Notes under the pieces: generated by a model | What the model saw: the letters and a program-made list of their open reading frames with translations, nothing else | Told to the model about the DNA's origin: nothing | The model's database searches: none | Origin: Paenibacillus bovis | GTDB taxonomy: Bacteria > Bacillota > Bacilli > Paenibacillales > Paenibacillaceae | NCBI RefSeq assembly: GCF_001421015.2 | Contig: NZ_CP013023.1 | Location: forward strand, 3,589,501-3,653,500 | Reading direction: 5' to 3' | Length of the DNA stretch: 64,000 nt | Program-made: the position numbers and the translations under genes | Shown: positions 26,374 through 33,602 of the stretch, piece after piece | Position numbering within the stretch: the stretch's first letter is position 1 | Layout: every line of letters begins with the position of its first letter

Positions 26374-27870
26374 TTAGCGCAGATTAAACCATAATTTGCG
26401 TTTCCTTACTGCAGAGGGACGGTCTTCACCAAATATTTTTTTCAGTATAGAGGCTGTAGCAGGCTGATGATCAAATGGATCGGGATGCCATGGAATACTG
26501 TATATCTGTTCCGTATGCAGCTCATGCTGTAATCGTGATACAGCATCTGCGGGAGCCAGAGGAAGATAATAATGCCATTTGTCCCGCGGGTATCGATGCA
26601 GATCAGCAGCCATTTTGAGCACGTCCTGGTAACGCCATTCGGCTCCTGATCCAACTACAATAGGGATATCTGCACGCAGAAATTCTTCCAGTCTGGCATT
26701 TTGCTGATAACGTCCCAGGTCGAGAATAATAAACCGGTAGCTACCGCCAAGCAAACCGACTACTTCTGCGCGAGCAGATTCACGCCAGTAATCGACTCCT
26801 TCCAGCGTAAACTTCCGTTCCTCCAGCAGCATCTGCTGTTCGGCCATACCATTTACGGCTACCTGCTGTATACGGGCAAATGCTCCGGGATGATCATTCA
26901 TTTCCACAAGAGCGACCTTTTGCTGACTCCTCGCCAGATGATGGGCAATCGCTACCGCCGTATGGGTAGTTCCCGTACCTGATGTAGCTCCCATTACTGC
27001 GATCACCTGTGTGATCTTGTTCCATCCACCGACCAGGTTACCAGATCCTCTATGGGTTCGATTGTAATAGTCATTTATGACCTGTCCCAGTGCCTGCCTG
27101 GTATCCGAAGCAGACTGGTATCTTTCTGCGGGTTGATGATGCAGCAGCTTGCGGATAATAGGGATCATGGCCCGGGGTATATCATTTCTGATAAACTTCT
27201 CCATACCGAGCATCCATTCGCTATAATGCCCTCCTGTCGACAAATACAGGATAAGCGCTCCCAATCCATACAGATCAGAACGATGATCGGTTTGCCCGCT
27301 TCCATACTGCTCGGGTGCCGCAAAGCCGATAGTACCCAGCTTTACGGTATCCTGACTTTCCTGCGGTTTGAAGGTCCGGGCAATTCCGAAGTCGATAAGT
27401 CGTATATCCATTTCCGGAGTAATCATTACATTGGATGGTTTCATGTCGCGAAATACGATTGGAGGTTCATGCTGATGCAGATACTCCAGCACATTGCAGA
27501 GTTGATTGGCACAGCGCATAATAAATGCCGCATCTACCTCTGCAGGTTGTCTTTTGAACTTTTGTTCCAGTGTTTCTCCTTCAATATAATCCATGACCAT
27601 ATAGGTATAGCCATCAGGATCATCTGTAATAAAATCCACAATTCTCGGTAAAAATGGATGGCTCAGCGAAGTAAGCATTTTGGCTTCTGCTGCTACTTCC
27701 CTATATTGAGATGGCTGGGCTACACTTTCCTTGACTGCCCATTTCTTGCCGGGCAATCTCAGGTCATGCGCCAGGTACACATGACTCATGCCTCCACTTC
27801 CCAGTTTCTCCTCGATACAATAACGCTCCGCCAGTACCATTCCCTGATACAGCCGGGTTGGATGAATCAT
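26374..27870 (-). CDS. Ser/Thr protein kinase fused to a ParA/MinD-like domain
   Basis: 498 aa, no membrane segment seen. Residues about 16-270 are a Hanks-type kinase: glycine loop GSGGMSHVY (24-32), K47 in AVK, E62, catalytic loop FRDMKPSN (D142, N147), DFG (160-162) and APE (185-187). The usual HRD histidine is phenylalanine, as in several bacterial kinases, but the essential residues remain. Residues about 285-470 form a ParA/MinD-like domain whose P-loop reads GATSGTGTTHT without the lysine, followed by FIILDLG. ATG at 27868-27870 follows GGGAGC. An intrinsic terminator ends only about 25 nt upstream. Substrates unknown; the neighbouring gene is the first candidate. Confidence 0.85.
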   Translation of the reverse strand: MIHPTRLYQGMVLAERYCIEEKLGSGGMSHVYLAHDLRLPGKKWAVKESVAQPSQYREVAAEAKMLTSLSHPFLPRIVDFITDDPDGYTYMVMDYIEGETLEQKFKRQPAEVDAAFIMRCANQLCNVLEYLHQHEPPIVFRDMKPSNVMITPEMDIRLIDFGIARTFKPQESQDTVKLGTIGFAAPEQYGSGQTDHRSDLYGLGALILYLSTGGHYSEWMLGMEKFIRNDIPRAMIPIIRKLLHHQPAERYQSASDTRQALGQVINDYYNRTHRGSGNLVGGWNKITQVIAVMGATSGTGTTHTAVAIAHHLARSQQKVALVEMNDHPGAFARIQQVAVNGMAEQQMLLEERKFTLEGVDYWRESARAEVVGLLGGSYRFIILDLGRYQQNARLEEFLRADIPIVVGSGAEWRYQDVLKMAADLHRYPRDKWHYYLPLAPADAVSRLQHELHTEQIYSIPWHPDPFDHQPATASILKKIFGEDRPSAVRKRKLWFNLR

Positions 27871-27896
27871 ATAGAACAGCTCCCTTCTGCAAACAA

Positions 27897-27970
27897 CAAA
27901 AAAAGGGAAAGCCTCCGTCTATTCAAGCAGACTAATACTGTCTGTTCGAAAGACGGGATGCTTTCCCTAT
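27897..27970 (-). terminator. Strong terminator or attenuator just upstream of the kinase gene
   Basis: Minus-strand rod: AGGGAAAGC / GCTTTCCCT outer 9-bp stem, then CCGTCT / AGACGG and CAGAC / GTCTG inside, followed by seven T residues. It lies between the promoter at 27994-28022 and the kinase start at 27870. Confidence 0.85.
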
Positions 27971-27993
27971 CCGTTGTATATTCATATACCTGT

Positions 27994-28022
27994 ATTATAG
28001 TAACTGCATCTGAGTTTGTAAA
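27994..28022 (-). promoter_or_regulatory. Sigma-A promoter upstream of the kinase leader
   Basis: Minus-strand -35 TTTACA (28017-28022) and perfect -10 TATAAT (27994-27999), spacer 17 nt. Predicted start near 27987, so about 90 nt are transcribed before the terminator ends. Confidence 0.75.
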
Positions 28023-28062
28023 GGATAATCGGGGTCATCCGATTCCACCCGATATAACGAGT

Positions 28063-28533
28063 TTATTTTTGTGCTGCAAAAGCTTCGCGATTACGCTGGA
28101 TCTGATTCACATGACCTTCCAGATGAGTGACGCAGAGCTTTTCTACGAGCGCACGGGCTGTAATCTCGCCGTCGACGTTATGCTGGCCTGTACGTTTTTG
28201 ATCTTCTTCCGTAATGGTCTCCAGCACAGGGGCAAAAGCTTTGCGCATCGCCAGCAGTGCCTGCAGATGATGTTCCAGATCCAGTGAAGCATAACCAAGC
28301 CGCTGCGCCCAGCGATCCTGATCAAAAGCCACTATAACCGGATTATCTTCAGCCAGAATAGCTTTGAGGCGATGCTGAAGTACAATCTCCACATCATACA
28401 GATGAACTACGATCTCATGAATACTCCATGCTGTCGGAGCAGGCTTGAACTGCAGTTCGGCCTCGGAAAAACAACGTACCTGTTCTACAAAGCGTTCCAT
28501 ATCCGGTAAATAACGATAGATTGCATTTTGCAT
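28063..28533 (-). CDS. DinB-family protein
   Basis: 156 aa four-helix-bundle protein of the DinB/YfiT superfamily, a group of metal-binding proteins including thiol-dependent transferases such as bacillithiol S-transferases. Candidate metal-ligand histidines are in SIHEIVVHLYD (about residues 38-45) and CVTHLEGHVNQ near the C-terminus. ATG at 28531-28533 follows AAGGATG. It is the last gene of the operon running from 32057 and starts 39 nt after the methyltransferase gene. DinB family members are often damage- or stress-induced, but I see no LexA box near this operon. Confidence 0.85.
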   Translation of the reverse strand: MQNAIYRYLPDMERFVEQVRCFSEAELQFKPAPTAWSIHEIVVHLYDVEIVLQHRLKAILAEDNPVIVAFDQDRWAQRLGYASLDLEHHLQALLAMRKAFAPVLETITEEDQKRTGQHNVDGEITARALVEKLCVTHLEGHVNQIQRNREAFAAQK

Positions 28534-28572
28534 AACGCACATCCTTCTCGAAGGTATACAAGCTATTACAGA

Positions 28573-29643
28573 TTAGTACTTTACCATATAAAGGGTAATT
28601 TCATCACGATTGTGGAACAGCTGTTTGGCACGTTGAACCTGAAGACGCGCTTCTTCAAACGTATGAATCACTTCCTTGATCAGTGCCAGCGGTTTTTTGT
28701 GCATCAGCTTGACGGTCACAATAACCGTACCGCCAGGTACTACCGCATCCAGCAGATCAATAACAAGTCGTGCAGTCAGCTTGGGACTCCAGCTCATATC
28801 ACAGACGAGCAGATCAAATTCGCCTGCACTCAGCTTCACTTCCGATGCATTGCGCCGAACCACTTTGAGATTCGGATGATTTTGCAGGGAAGGATGCATT
28901 TTGGCAGGGTCGACTGCAGTTACTTTCATACCTCTTTCCAACAGGAACGAAGTCCAGCCTCCAGGAGCTGCACCTACATCCAGTCCCGAGCGGAAGCTGG
29001 TAAAATCAATACCGAACACTTTTTCCGCTTCCAGCAACTTGAACTTGGCACGGGAAATCTGACCTTCTTCCCGCTGAAAACGCACAGCGCCTCCATTCCA
29101 GTCAGACAGATTATCCTGCGGAAGCGAGATGCCTGCATACAGACGATCGGCTGTCCAGAAAACAGACAATATCAGATCCGGATTCTGCACGGTATACTCG
29201 GAATGCAGCGAAGCCAGTCGTTCCTCCAGCAGATGACGAAGTTCGGACATATTTTCTTCTACGTTGGCATCTCCTGTCTTGCGTACCTGTACCGACAGCG
29301 ATATCCCGTATAATTCTTCCCGTTTGAGCAGCAACTCTGTCAGCGCGTCCAATGGATGCTGTTCAGGCTCTATTTGTTCCAGTACCAGATCGTAACGCAC
29401 CGGCTGAATATGACGCAGAAACATCGGTGGCTCCGATGTCAGACGGGCGATCACATCTTCTGGTGCTGCAGGAAGTGTCAGCAAGAGCACTTCACCGTGT
29501 ATCAGAACCGAACTTTTGACCGAACCAAAAATACGCTTCAGTTCCTCCTGCGCGTAAGCGGCAAATCCGTGATTGGCTGTGCCAATCCAGCGGGATTCCG
29601 CCTGTATGTCCTGCTCTTGCTGTACAATGTTCTCTTCATTCAT
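28573..29643 (-). CDS. FtsJ-type RNA 2'-O-methyltransferase, RlmM-like
   Basis: 356 aa SAM-dependent methyltransferase. The C-terminal Rossmann domain has LDVGAAPGGW (221-230) for SAM binding and the K-D-K-E catalytic tetrad of FtsJ/RrmJ enzymes: K200 in SRAKFKL, D282 in VCDMSW, K312 in TVKLMHKK and E348 in RDEITLYMV. The N-terminal half (1-180) could be a THUMP-like RNA-binding region, as in E. coli RlmM, which methylates 23S rRNA C2498. The RNA target here is unknown. Start ATG at 29641-29643 has GGAGG about 14 nt upstream, a little far. It follows the thioredoxin-like gene by 25 nt. Confidence 0.85.
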   Translation of the reverse strand: MNEENIVQQEQDIQAESRWIGTANHGFAAYAQEELKRIFGSVKSSVLIHGEVLLLTLPAAPEDVIARLTSEPPMFLRHIQPVRYDLVLEQIEPEQHPLDALTELLLKREELYGISLSVQVRKTGDANVEENMSELRHLLEERLASLHSEYTVQNPDLILSVFWTADRLYAGISLPQDNLSDWNGGAVRFQREEGQISRAKFKLLEAEKVFGIDFTSFRSGLDVGAAPGGWTSFLLERGMKVTAVDPAKMHPSLQNHPNLKVVRRNASEVKLSAGEFDLLVCDMSWSPKLTARLVIDLLDAVVPGGTVIVTVKLMHKKPLALIKEVIHTFEEARLQVQRAKQLFHNRDEITLYMVKY

Positions 29644-29668
29644 GAATATTCTTATAGCCTCCAATAGT

Positions 29669-29992
29669 TTATACAATAACACTCCGTATATGCTCAAGTA
29701 TGCGCTGAACCGATTCCATCCGGTAGAGCATGCGCGGACTTTTTACACGCCAAGCTTCAAATACAATCAAACAGGGCACACTTGTTATTTCATAAGCCTG
29801 CACAAACCGGGGAGCAAAATTGATATTTAGTGCATAAGTCATATGATCCGGCAGCAGCGGCAGGGCGGTCTCCAGCATCCGCCGGCCCATCCTGCAGGTA
29901 CCGCATAACGGAGTGTATATATAGATTGCAGCGGCCTCTCCCGATTGTGAGGCGAGTTCCAATGCCTGCTGCTCCGTTAATTCCTGAATCAT
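29669..29992 (-). CDS. Thioredoxin-like protein
   Basis: 107 aa thioredoxin fold. The redox motif is CGTC in YTPLCGTCRMG (about residues 30-33), and the cis-proline is in SVPCLIVF near residue 75. The short length matches small thioredoxin-like proteins such as B. subtilis YusE/YtpP-type. The CGTC dipeptide differs from the classical CGPC, which usually makes the protein more oxidising. ATG at 29990-29992 lies 8 nt after GGGAG; a GTG three codons upstream is within or too near that site. It lies 17 nt downstream of the receiver-like gene in the same operon and could reduce operon partners. Confidence 0.88.
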   Translation of the reverse strand: MIQELTEQQALELASQSGEAAAIYIYTPLCGTCRMGRRMLETALPLLPDHMTYALNINFAPRFVQAYEITSVPCLIVFEAWRVKSPRMLYRMESVQRILEHIRSVIV

Positions 29993-30009
29993 ATCGATCA
30001 CTCCCTGTA

Positions 30010-30357
30010 TTATTCGCTGCGTCCGGCACTACGGGCAATTTGTTCCAGCAGTTCTGCCGGCATCGGTCCGTTGTGCACAATAACATCTGCCGGCTTCGCC
30101 TGATACAACAGCTCGTACATTCTTTTTTTGCCATACATGCTGGATGTATGCAGGTAAATCTCTTTTGCATACAATCCTTCATGGATCATGGCTTTGACGA
30201 CATCGGTTCCATCCATCTGGCCAAAACCAAGCTCATGGTCGAGCGACAGGATGTTCACTTCGCAATCACGAAGCATCATCAGGCATTCCTCTCCGTCTCT
30301 TGCCAGCGCAAACCCGCCAGGGCAAGGACGATAATCATCCATATACAGATTGATCAT
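30010..30357 (-). CDS. Cyclic-phosphate-processing receiver (cREC) domain protein
   Basis: 115 aa single-domain protein. It looks like a response-regulator receiver at first (DD at 7-8 after a short strand), but the motif set differs: NLYMDDYRPCPGGF, LSLDHELG with D40-H41 and IYLHTSS with H70. This combination marks the cREC family, which comparative genomics has predicted to act on cyclic phosphate ends of RNA or nucleotides. No DNA-binding domain and no partner kinase are present. ATG at 30355-30357 follows GGGAGG. It lies 17 nt after the glycosylase gene. Biochemical role is inference. Confidence 0.8.
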   Translation of the reverse strand: MINLYMDDYRPCPGGFALARDGEECLMMLRDCEVNILSLDHELGFGQMDGTDVVKAMIHEGLYAKEIYLHTSSMYGKKRMYELLYQAKPADVIVHNGPMPAELLEQIARSAGRSE

Positions 30358-30374
30358 CAGCCTGTTCCTCCCTG

Positions 30375-31199
30375 TTACTGTTCAAACTGGGATGCTGGAC
30401 AGTAGTAGGTTTTTTTGCCTGCCACTTCGGTTTTTACCACTTTGTCTGTTGCAGAGCGTACAGACGGTTCACCTTCACGCTCATACACACGGCGCAGCGC
30501 ATGGAATCCACCCGTCAGCGCATCATTGGCTGTGAGCGGCTGCCCTTCCATATGGCCGCCTGTCTCGATCGCTTCTTCCAGAACGCTGTGTACTGCATCA
30601 TACAGTTTGGACAATGCTTCTTCGTCCAGATCCTGTACTTTGGCTGAAGGCAGTAGCCCCGCTGTAAAAGCAATCTCATCTGCATAATAGCTGCCAATGC
30701 CAGCGATCAAAGATTGATTAATCAGCGCTGTTTTGAGAGCGCCTCTGCGGCTTTTGAACAAAGTAATGAATTGTTCTCTGGTCAGTTTGCGATCGGTTGC
30801 TTCCGGTCCCAGATCGGCGAAATAGGCCTGTGTCTCCTTGGCGGAGCAGAAATACATCAATCCTTGACGTCCGGCTGTATAATACAGCGACGTTCCATCT
30901 TCAAATTGAAGCTCCACATCCGACTTGCGATCTGCATTTTGCTCGCGAATACCATAATACAGCGAACTTCCCAGTACGATGCTGATCAGCAGACGATGTC
31001 CGCTGTGAAGATGAAGATTCAGATATTTACCACGGCGTTCGATAAAAGCAACCCGGTTACCCGCCAGCATCAGGTTGACATGATCAGCTTCCATATTGGT
31101 AGCTTTGGGACGATGTACAACCATTTTCTCAATAGCGACATTCAAAATATAACCTGTCAGTTGGATTTTATAATTTTCGAGTTCTGGCAATTCTGGCAT
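30375..31199 (-). CDS. Fpg/Nei-family DNA glycosylase without zinc finger
   Basis: 274 aa. The N-terminus MPELPELENY carries the catalytic P2 and E3, and RRGKYL holds the conserved lysine K58. The H2TH region contains GIGSYYADEIAFTAGLLPSAK. The family normally ends with a zinc finger of two CxxC pairs; here the first position reads EPSVRSATDK and the last YYCPASQ, so only one Cys remains. Relatives excise oxidised bases and nick DNA by beta,delta-elimination. With no finger, DNA gripping must differ. ATG at 31197-31199 follows GAGAGGG. Operon order: HAD, this gene, cREC. Confidence 0.88.
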   Translation of the reverse strand: MPELPELENYKIQLTGYILNVAIEKMVVHRPKATNMEADHVNLMLAGNRVAFIERRGKYLNLHLHSGHRLLISIVLGSSLYYGIREQNADRKSDVELQFEDGTSLYYTAGRQGLMYFCSAKETQAYFADLGPEATDRKLTREQFITLFKSRRGALKTALINQSLIAGIGSYYADEIAFTAGLLPSAKVQDLDEEALSKLYDAVHSVLEEAIETGGHMEGQPLTANDALTGGFHALRRVYEREGEPSVRSATDKVVKTEVAGKKTYYCPASQFEQ

Positions 31200-31271
31200 A
31201 GGTGTATCCCTCTCTCTCCAAGTATCATTCCTATATTTCATGACTGCACAGATTGCAAATCCGCGCTGTCC

Positions 31272-32057
31272 CTATAACTCGTCCGGTTGAATTTCTGCTA
31301 GTGTATGACAGATTCGGCCCGGTTTTACGCCTGTACGTGTCTGATGACTGGCAAGATTGTCCATGGTCGTTACACCAGTCGTTACCAGCACAGTATAACA
31401 GCCTGCGGCAGCTCCTGCTGCAATATCTGTCATCATATTATCTCCTACTACAATTGTATCGGCAGCAGGAAGTCCGAGACGTTCCATTGCATATTCCATC
31501 AAAATGGATGAAGGTTTGCCGATAACAACAGGCTCTACGCCGGATGCTGCAGAAATTGCTGCGCCCAATGTACCGGCTCCAGGCAGCAATCCATCATGAG
31601 AAGGCAGCTGAAGATCAGGATTCGTCAATACAAAGCGCGCGCCCTGTCCGATCAGCCGTAAAGCACTGGTTAACTTCTCATATGTAAAAGAACGATCTAT
31701 GCCCTGAAGCACATAATCCGGCTTTTCCCCGGTTATATGCAACCCTGCTTCTGTCACAGCTTCATGCAGCCCTGGTTCACCAATCACAAAGACCGATGCG
31801 GCAGGTGATGCTGCAGCAATATAGGCTGCTGCCGCAAGTGCAGAAGTACATACGCGATCTGCAGAAGCCTCAATGCCAAGTTGACGCAGATGCGCTGCCA
31901 CTCCTTCCGCAGTACGGGAAGAATTATTGGTTACATACAAATAAGGAACTTCTGCCTGATCCAGGCTGCTGATCCATTCCGCTGCACCTGGAATCACACG
32001 ATCCCCATGATACAATGTACCATCCAGATCAATCAGTAATCCTTTGCGATTGCTCAT
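31272..32057 (-). CDS. HAD-IIA phosphatase, NagD-like
   Basis: 261 aa sugar-phosphate or nucleotide phosphatase of the NagD family. Motif I LIDLDGTLYHG (D10, D12), motif II YVTNNSSRTAEGV, the C2 cap after it and motif III VVGDNMMTDIAAG are complete. ATG at 32055-32057 follows AGAGGATGG; the longer upstream frame passes through the rnz terminator and is not used. First gene of the operon that continues with the glycosylase (72-nt gap). Substrate unknown; family members act on p-nitrophenyl phosphate, nucleotides or phosphoglycolate. Confidence 0.9.
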   Translation of the reverse strand: MSNRKGLLIDLDGTLYHGDRVIPGAAEWISSLDQAEVPYLYVTNNSSRTAEGVAAHLRQLGIEASADRVCTSALAAAAYIAAASPAASVFVIGEPGLHEAVTEAGLHITGEKPDYVLQGIDRSFTYEKLTSALRLIGQGARFVLTNPDLQLPSHDGLLPGAGTLGAAISAASGVEPVVIGKPSSILMEYAMERLGLPAADTIVVGDNMMTDIAAGAAAGCYTVLVTTGVTTMDNLASHQTRTGVKPGRICHTLAEIQPDEL

Positions 32058-32094
32058 CTTCAAGCCATCCTCTCTATTACTCACAATCCCCATT

Positions 32095-32145
32095 GTAAAA
32101 AAAGTTGCGGCATAAGGCAAACGATTTGCTTACCTTGCCGCAACC
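32095..32145 (-). terminator. rnz terminator
   Basis: Minus-strand stem GTTGCGGCA / TGCCGCAAC with an inner AAGCAAA / TTTGCCTT pairing, followed by seven T residues. Confidence 0.9.
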
Positions 32146-32164
32146 TGCGTGGTAGATCTACGGA

Positions 32165-33085
32165 TTAATGCACCGGGAAAAGCTTGTGTTCTTCTGCGAG
32201 CTGTGTGTTAGCGAATATGGCTGTCGCTTCTTCCAACAACGGATGAAGCTGATCCTCGTCCTTGTAGCGCGAGCTGAAATGAGTCATAATGAGCTCGCCC
32301 ACTCCTGCAGCTTTGGCTGCTTCGGCCGCTTCCACAGCCGTACTATGATAATACTTGCGCGCTGTATCTTTGAGATCATTGCGGAATGTGGCTTCATGTA
32401 CGAGCAGATTGGCACCATGAGCCAATACCTCTACATTGGGACACGGACGCGTATCTCCCAGAATCGTGACGATTTTTCCTTTTTTGGGCTCTCCCACTAC
32501 CTGATGGGAATGCAGAGTATCTCCATTTTCCAATTGTACACTGCCGCCATTTTTTAGCTTGCCGTAGATAGGCCCTGGCTGAATACCATACTGCTTGAGC
32601 AGTTCCTGATTCAGCTGTCCCGGACGATCCTTTTCAATAATCCGGTAGCCATAGCTGTCGATCCGATGCTCCAGCAGAGCAGATTCCACTCGGAATGTCT
32701 CATCTTCAAAAACAACTCCGCCTGTATGCTCTTCTACAATTAGTTCATACTCCATCCGAGACTGACTCAATCCGAGCGCTACATCCACAAATTGCTTGAT
32801 ACCAGGAGGTCCATATACGATCAATGGCGTGATTCCGCCCTGATTAGAACGACTCGATAGCAGTCCCGGCAGTCCAAACAAATGATCACCATGTAGATGA
32901 GTAATAAAAATTTTCTCCAGCTTGCTCAGTTTGAGCTGTGAACGAAGAATCTGATGCTGTGTTCCTTCTCCACAGTCGAACATCCACAGTGCTTTGCGTT
33001 CTTCGTAGAGGCGCAATCCAATCGAAGTAACATTACGCTGCAGGGTCGGTACACCTGCATTGGTTCCTAAAAAATATAGTTCCAT
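32165..33085 (-). CDS. rnz: Ribonuclease Z
   Basis: 306 aa metallo-beta-lactamase-fold endonuclease that trims the 3' trailer of tRNA precursors, mainly those without an encoded CCA. The metal motif is THLHGDH (H63, H65, D67, H68). Further ligands are in GDTRPC and FSSRY near the C-terminus, and the exosite arm lies around 155-175. Length matches B. subtilis RNase Z. ATG at 33083-33085 is preceded by AAGGTTG at modest spacing. Single-gene unit with a terminator after it and a structured leader before it. Confidence 0.95.
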   Translation of the reverse strand: MELYFLGTNAGVPTLQRNVTSIGLRLYEERKALWMFDCGEGTQHQILRSQLKLSKLEKIFITHLHGDHLFGLPGLLSSRSNQGGITPLIVYGPPGIKQFVDVALGLSQSRMEYELIVEEHTGGVVFEDETFRVESALLEHRIDSYGYRIIEKDRPGQLNQELLKQYGIQPGPIYGKLKNGGSVQLENGDTLHSHQVVGEPKKGKIVTILGDTRPCPNVEVLAHGANLLVHEATFRNDLKDTARKYYHSTAVEAAEAAKAAGVGELIMTHFSSRYKDEDQLHPLLEEATAIFANTQLAEEHKLFPVH

Positions 33086-33140
33086 ACCAAAACAACCTTC
33101 TCTCTATATATAGCGTTTCATGATGTTAATGTACTGTTGC

Positions 33141-33201
33141 GCAGCAAGCTTATCAGTCTCATAAGCATCATATATAAGACGCACAATCACGAGCTTGCTG
33201 C
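33141..33201 (-). repeat. Inverted repeat upstream of rnz
   Basis: GCAGCAAGCT (33141-33150) and AGCTTGCTGC (33192-33201) are perfect 10-nt complements, about 55 nt from the rnz start. They could form a leader hairpin. Confidence 0.55.
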
Positions 33202-33203
33202 CA

Positions 33204-33237
33204 TTTAATAAAAATCCTCCGATCGCTTCGGAGGATT
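33204..33237 (-). terminator. Intrinsic terminator with no gene upstream of it on its strand
   Basis: Perfect 10-bp stem AATCCTCCGA / TCGGAGGATT followed on the minus strand by TTTTTATT. It precedes rnz; the gene to its right is on the other strand. Confidence 0.75.
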
Positions 33238-33312
33238 GCACTTGTTATCCCTGCCGTCTCAGCTCCGAAAATAATCCCGGTACCTATCACGACTATTGCA
33301 TTACTCAAGCTC
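33209..33312 (-). ncRNA. Candidate small RNA or attenuated leader upstream of rnz
   Basis: Sequence between a good minus-strand promoter (start near 33312) and the terminator at 33204-33237, about 100-108 nt. It holds no ribosome site with a sensible reading frame and no riboswitch class I recognise. Expression is inferred only. Confidence 0.35.
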
Positions 33313-33318
33313 AACTTT

Positions 33319-33348
33319 ATTATAATACCATGATATCCATACTTCCAA
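33319..33348 (-). promoter_or_regulatory. Candidate minus-strand promoter
   Basis: -35 TTGGAA (33343-33348) and perfect -10 TATAAT (33319-33324), spacer 18 nt. Confidence 0.5.
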
Positions 33349-33540
33349 AAGTCACTAAATCGTATGCCGTTTATCACTTATCCAAAAGTACTCGATACAA
33401 GCATCCGATTTATTTTAATACCCTTATTCAAAAGCGTAAAATCAAAACCTGTTTCTGCCGGGTTGAACCTGTCTGCATCTTGCTTTATGATCAGTAGAAA
33501 CGTCCGGAAGACTGATCCTTATGAATTCTTGATGAAAGTG

Positions 33541-33569
33541 TCGACAAAGAAAGCATTTTCTTTTATAAT
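33541..33569 (+). promoter_or_regulatory. Sigma-A promoter of mtnD
   Basis: -35 TCGACA (33541-33546) and perfect -10 TATAAT (33564-33569), spacer 17 nt, about 33 nt before the mtnD start. Confidence 0.65.
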
Positions 33570-33602
33570 ACATCATAAAAATGATGAAAGAAGGGTAATC
33601 CG

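Larger units (their letters stand above)
33086..33602. other. Region between divergent rnz and mtnD
   Basis: 517 nt. It contains an inverted repeat in the rnz leader (33141-33201), an intrinsic terminator reading on the minus strand (33204-33237), a minus-strand promoter (33319-33348) and the mtnD promoter (33541-33569). No protein-coding gene is supported. Confidence 0.65.

Noticed and set aside
33168..33377. Minus-strand 69-codon frame upstream of rnz
   Set aside because: It runs across the intrinsic terminator at 33204-33237, has no ribosome site and a random-looking product.
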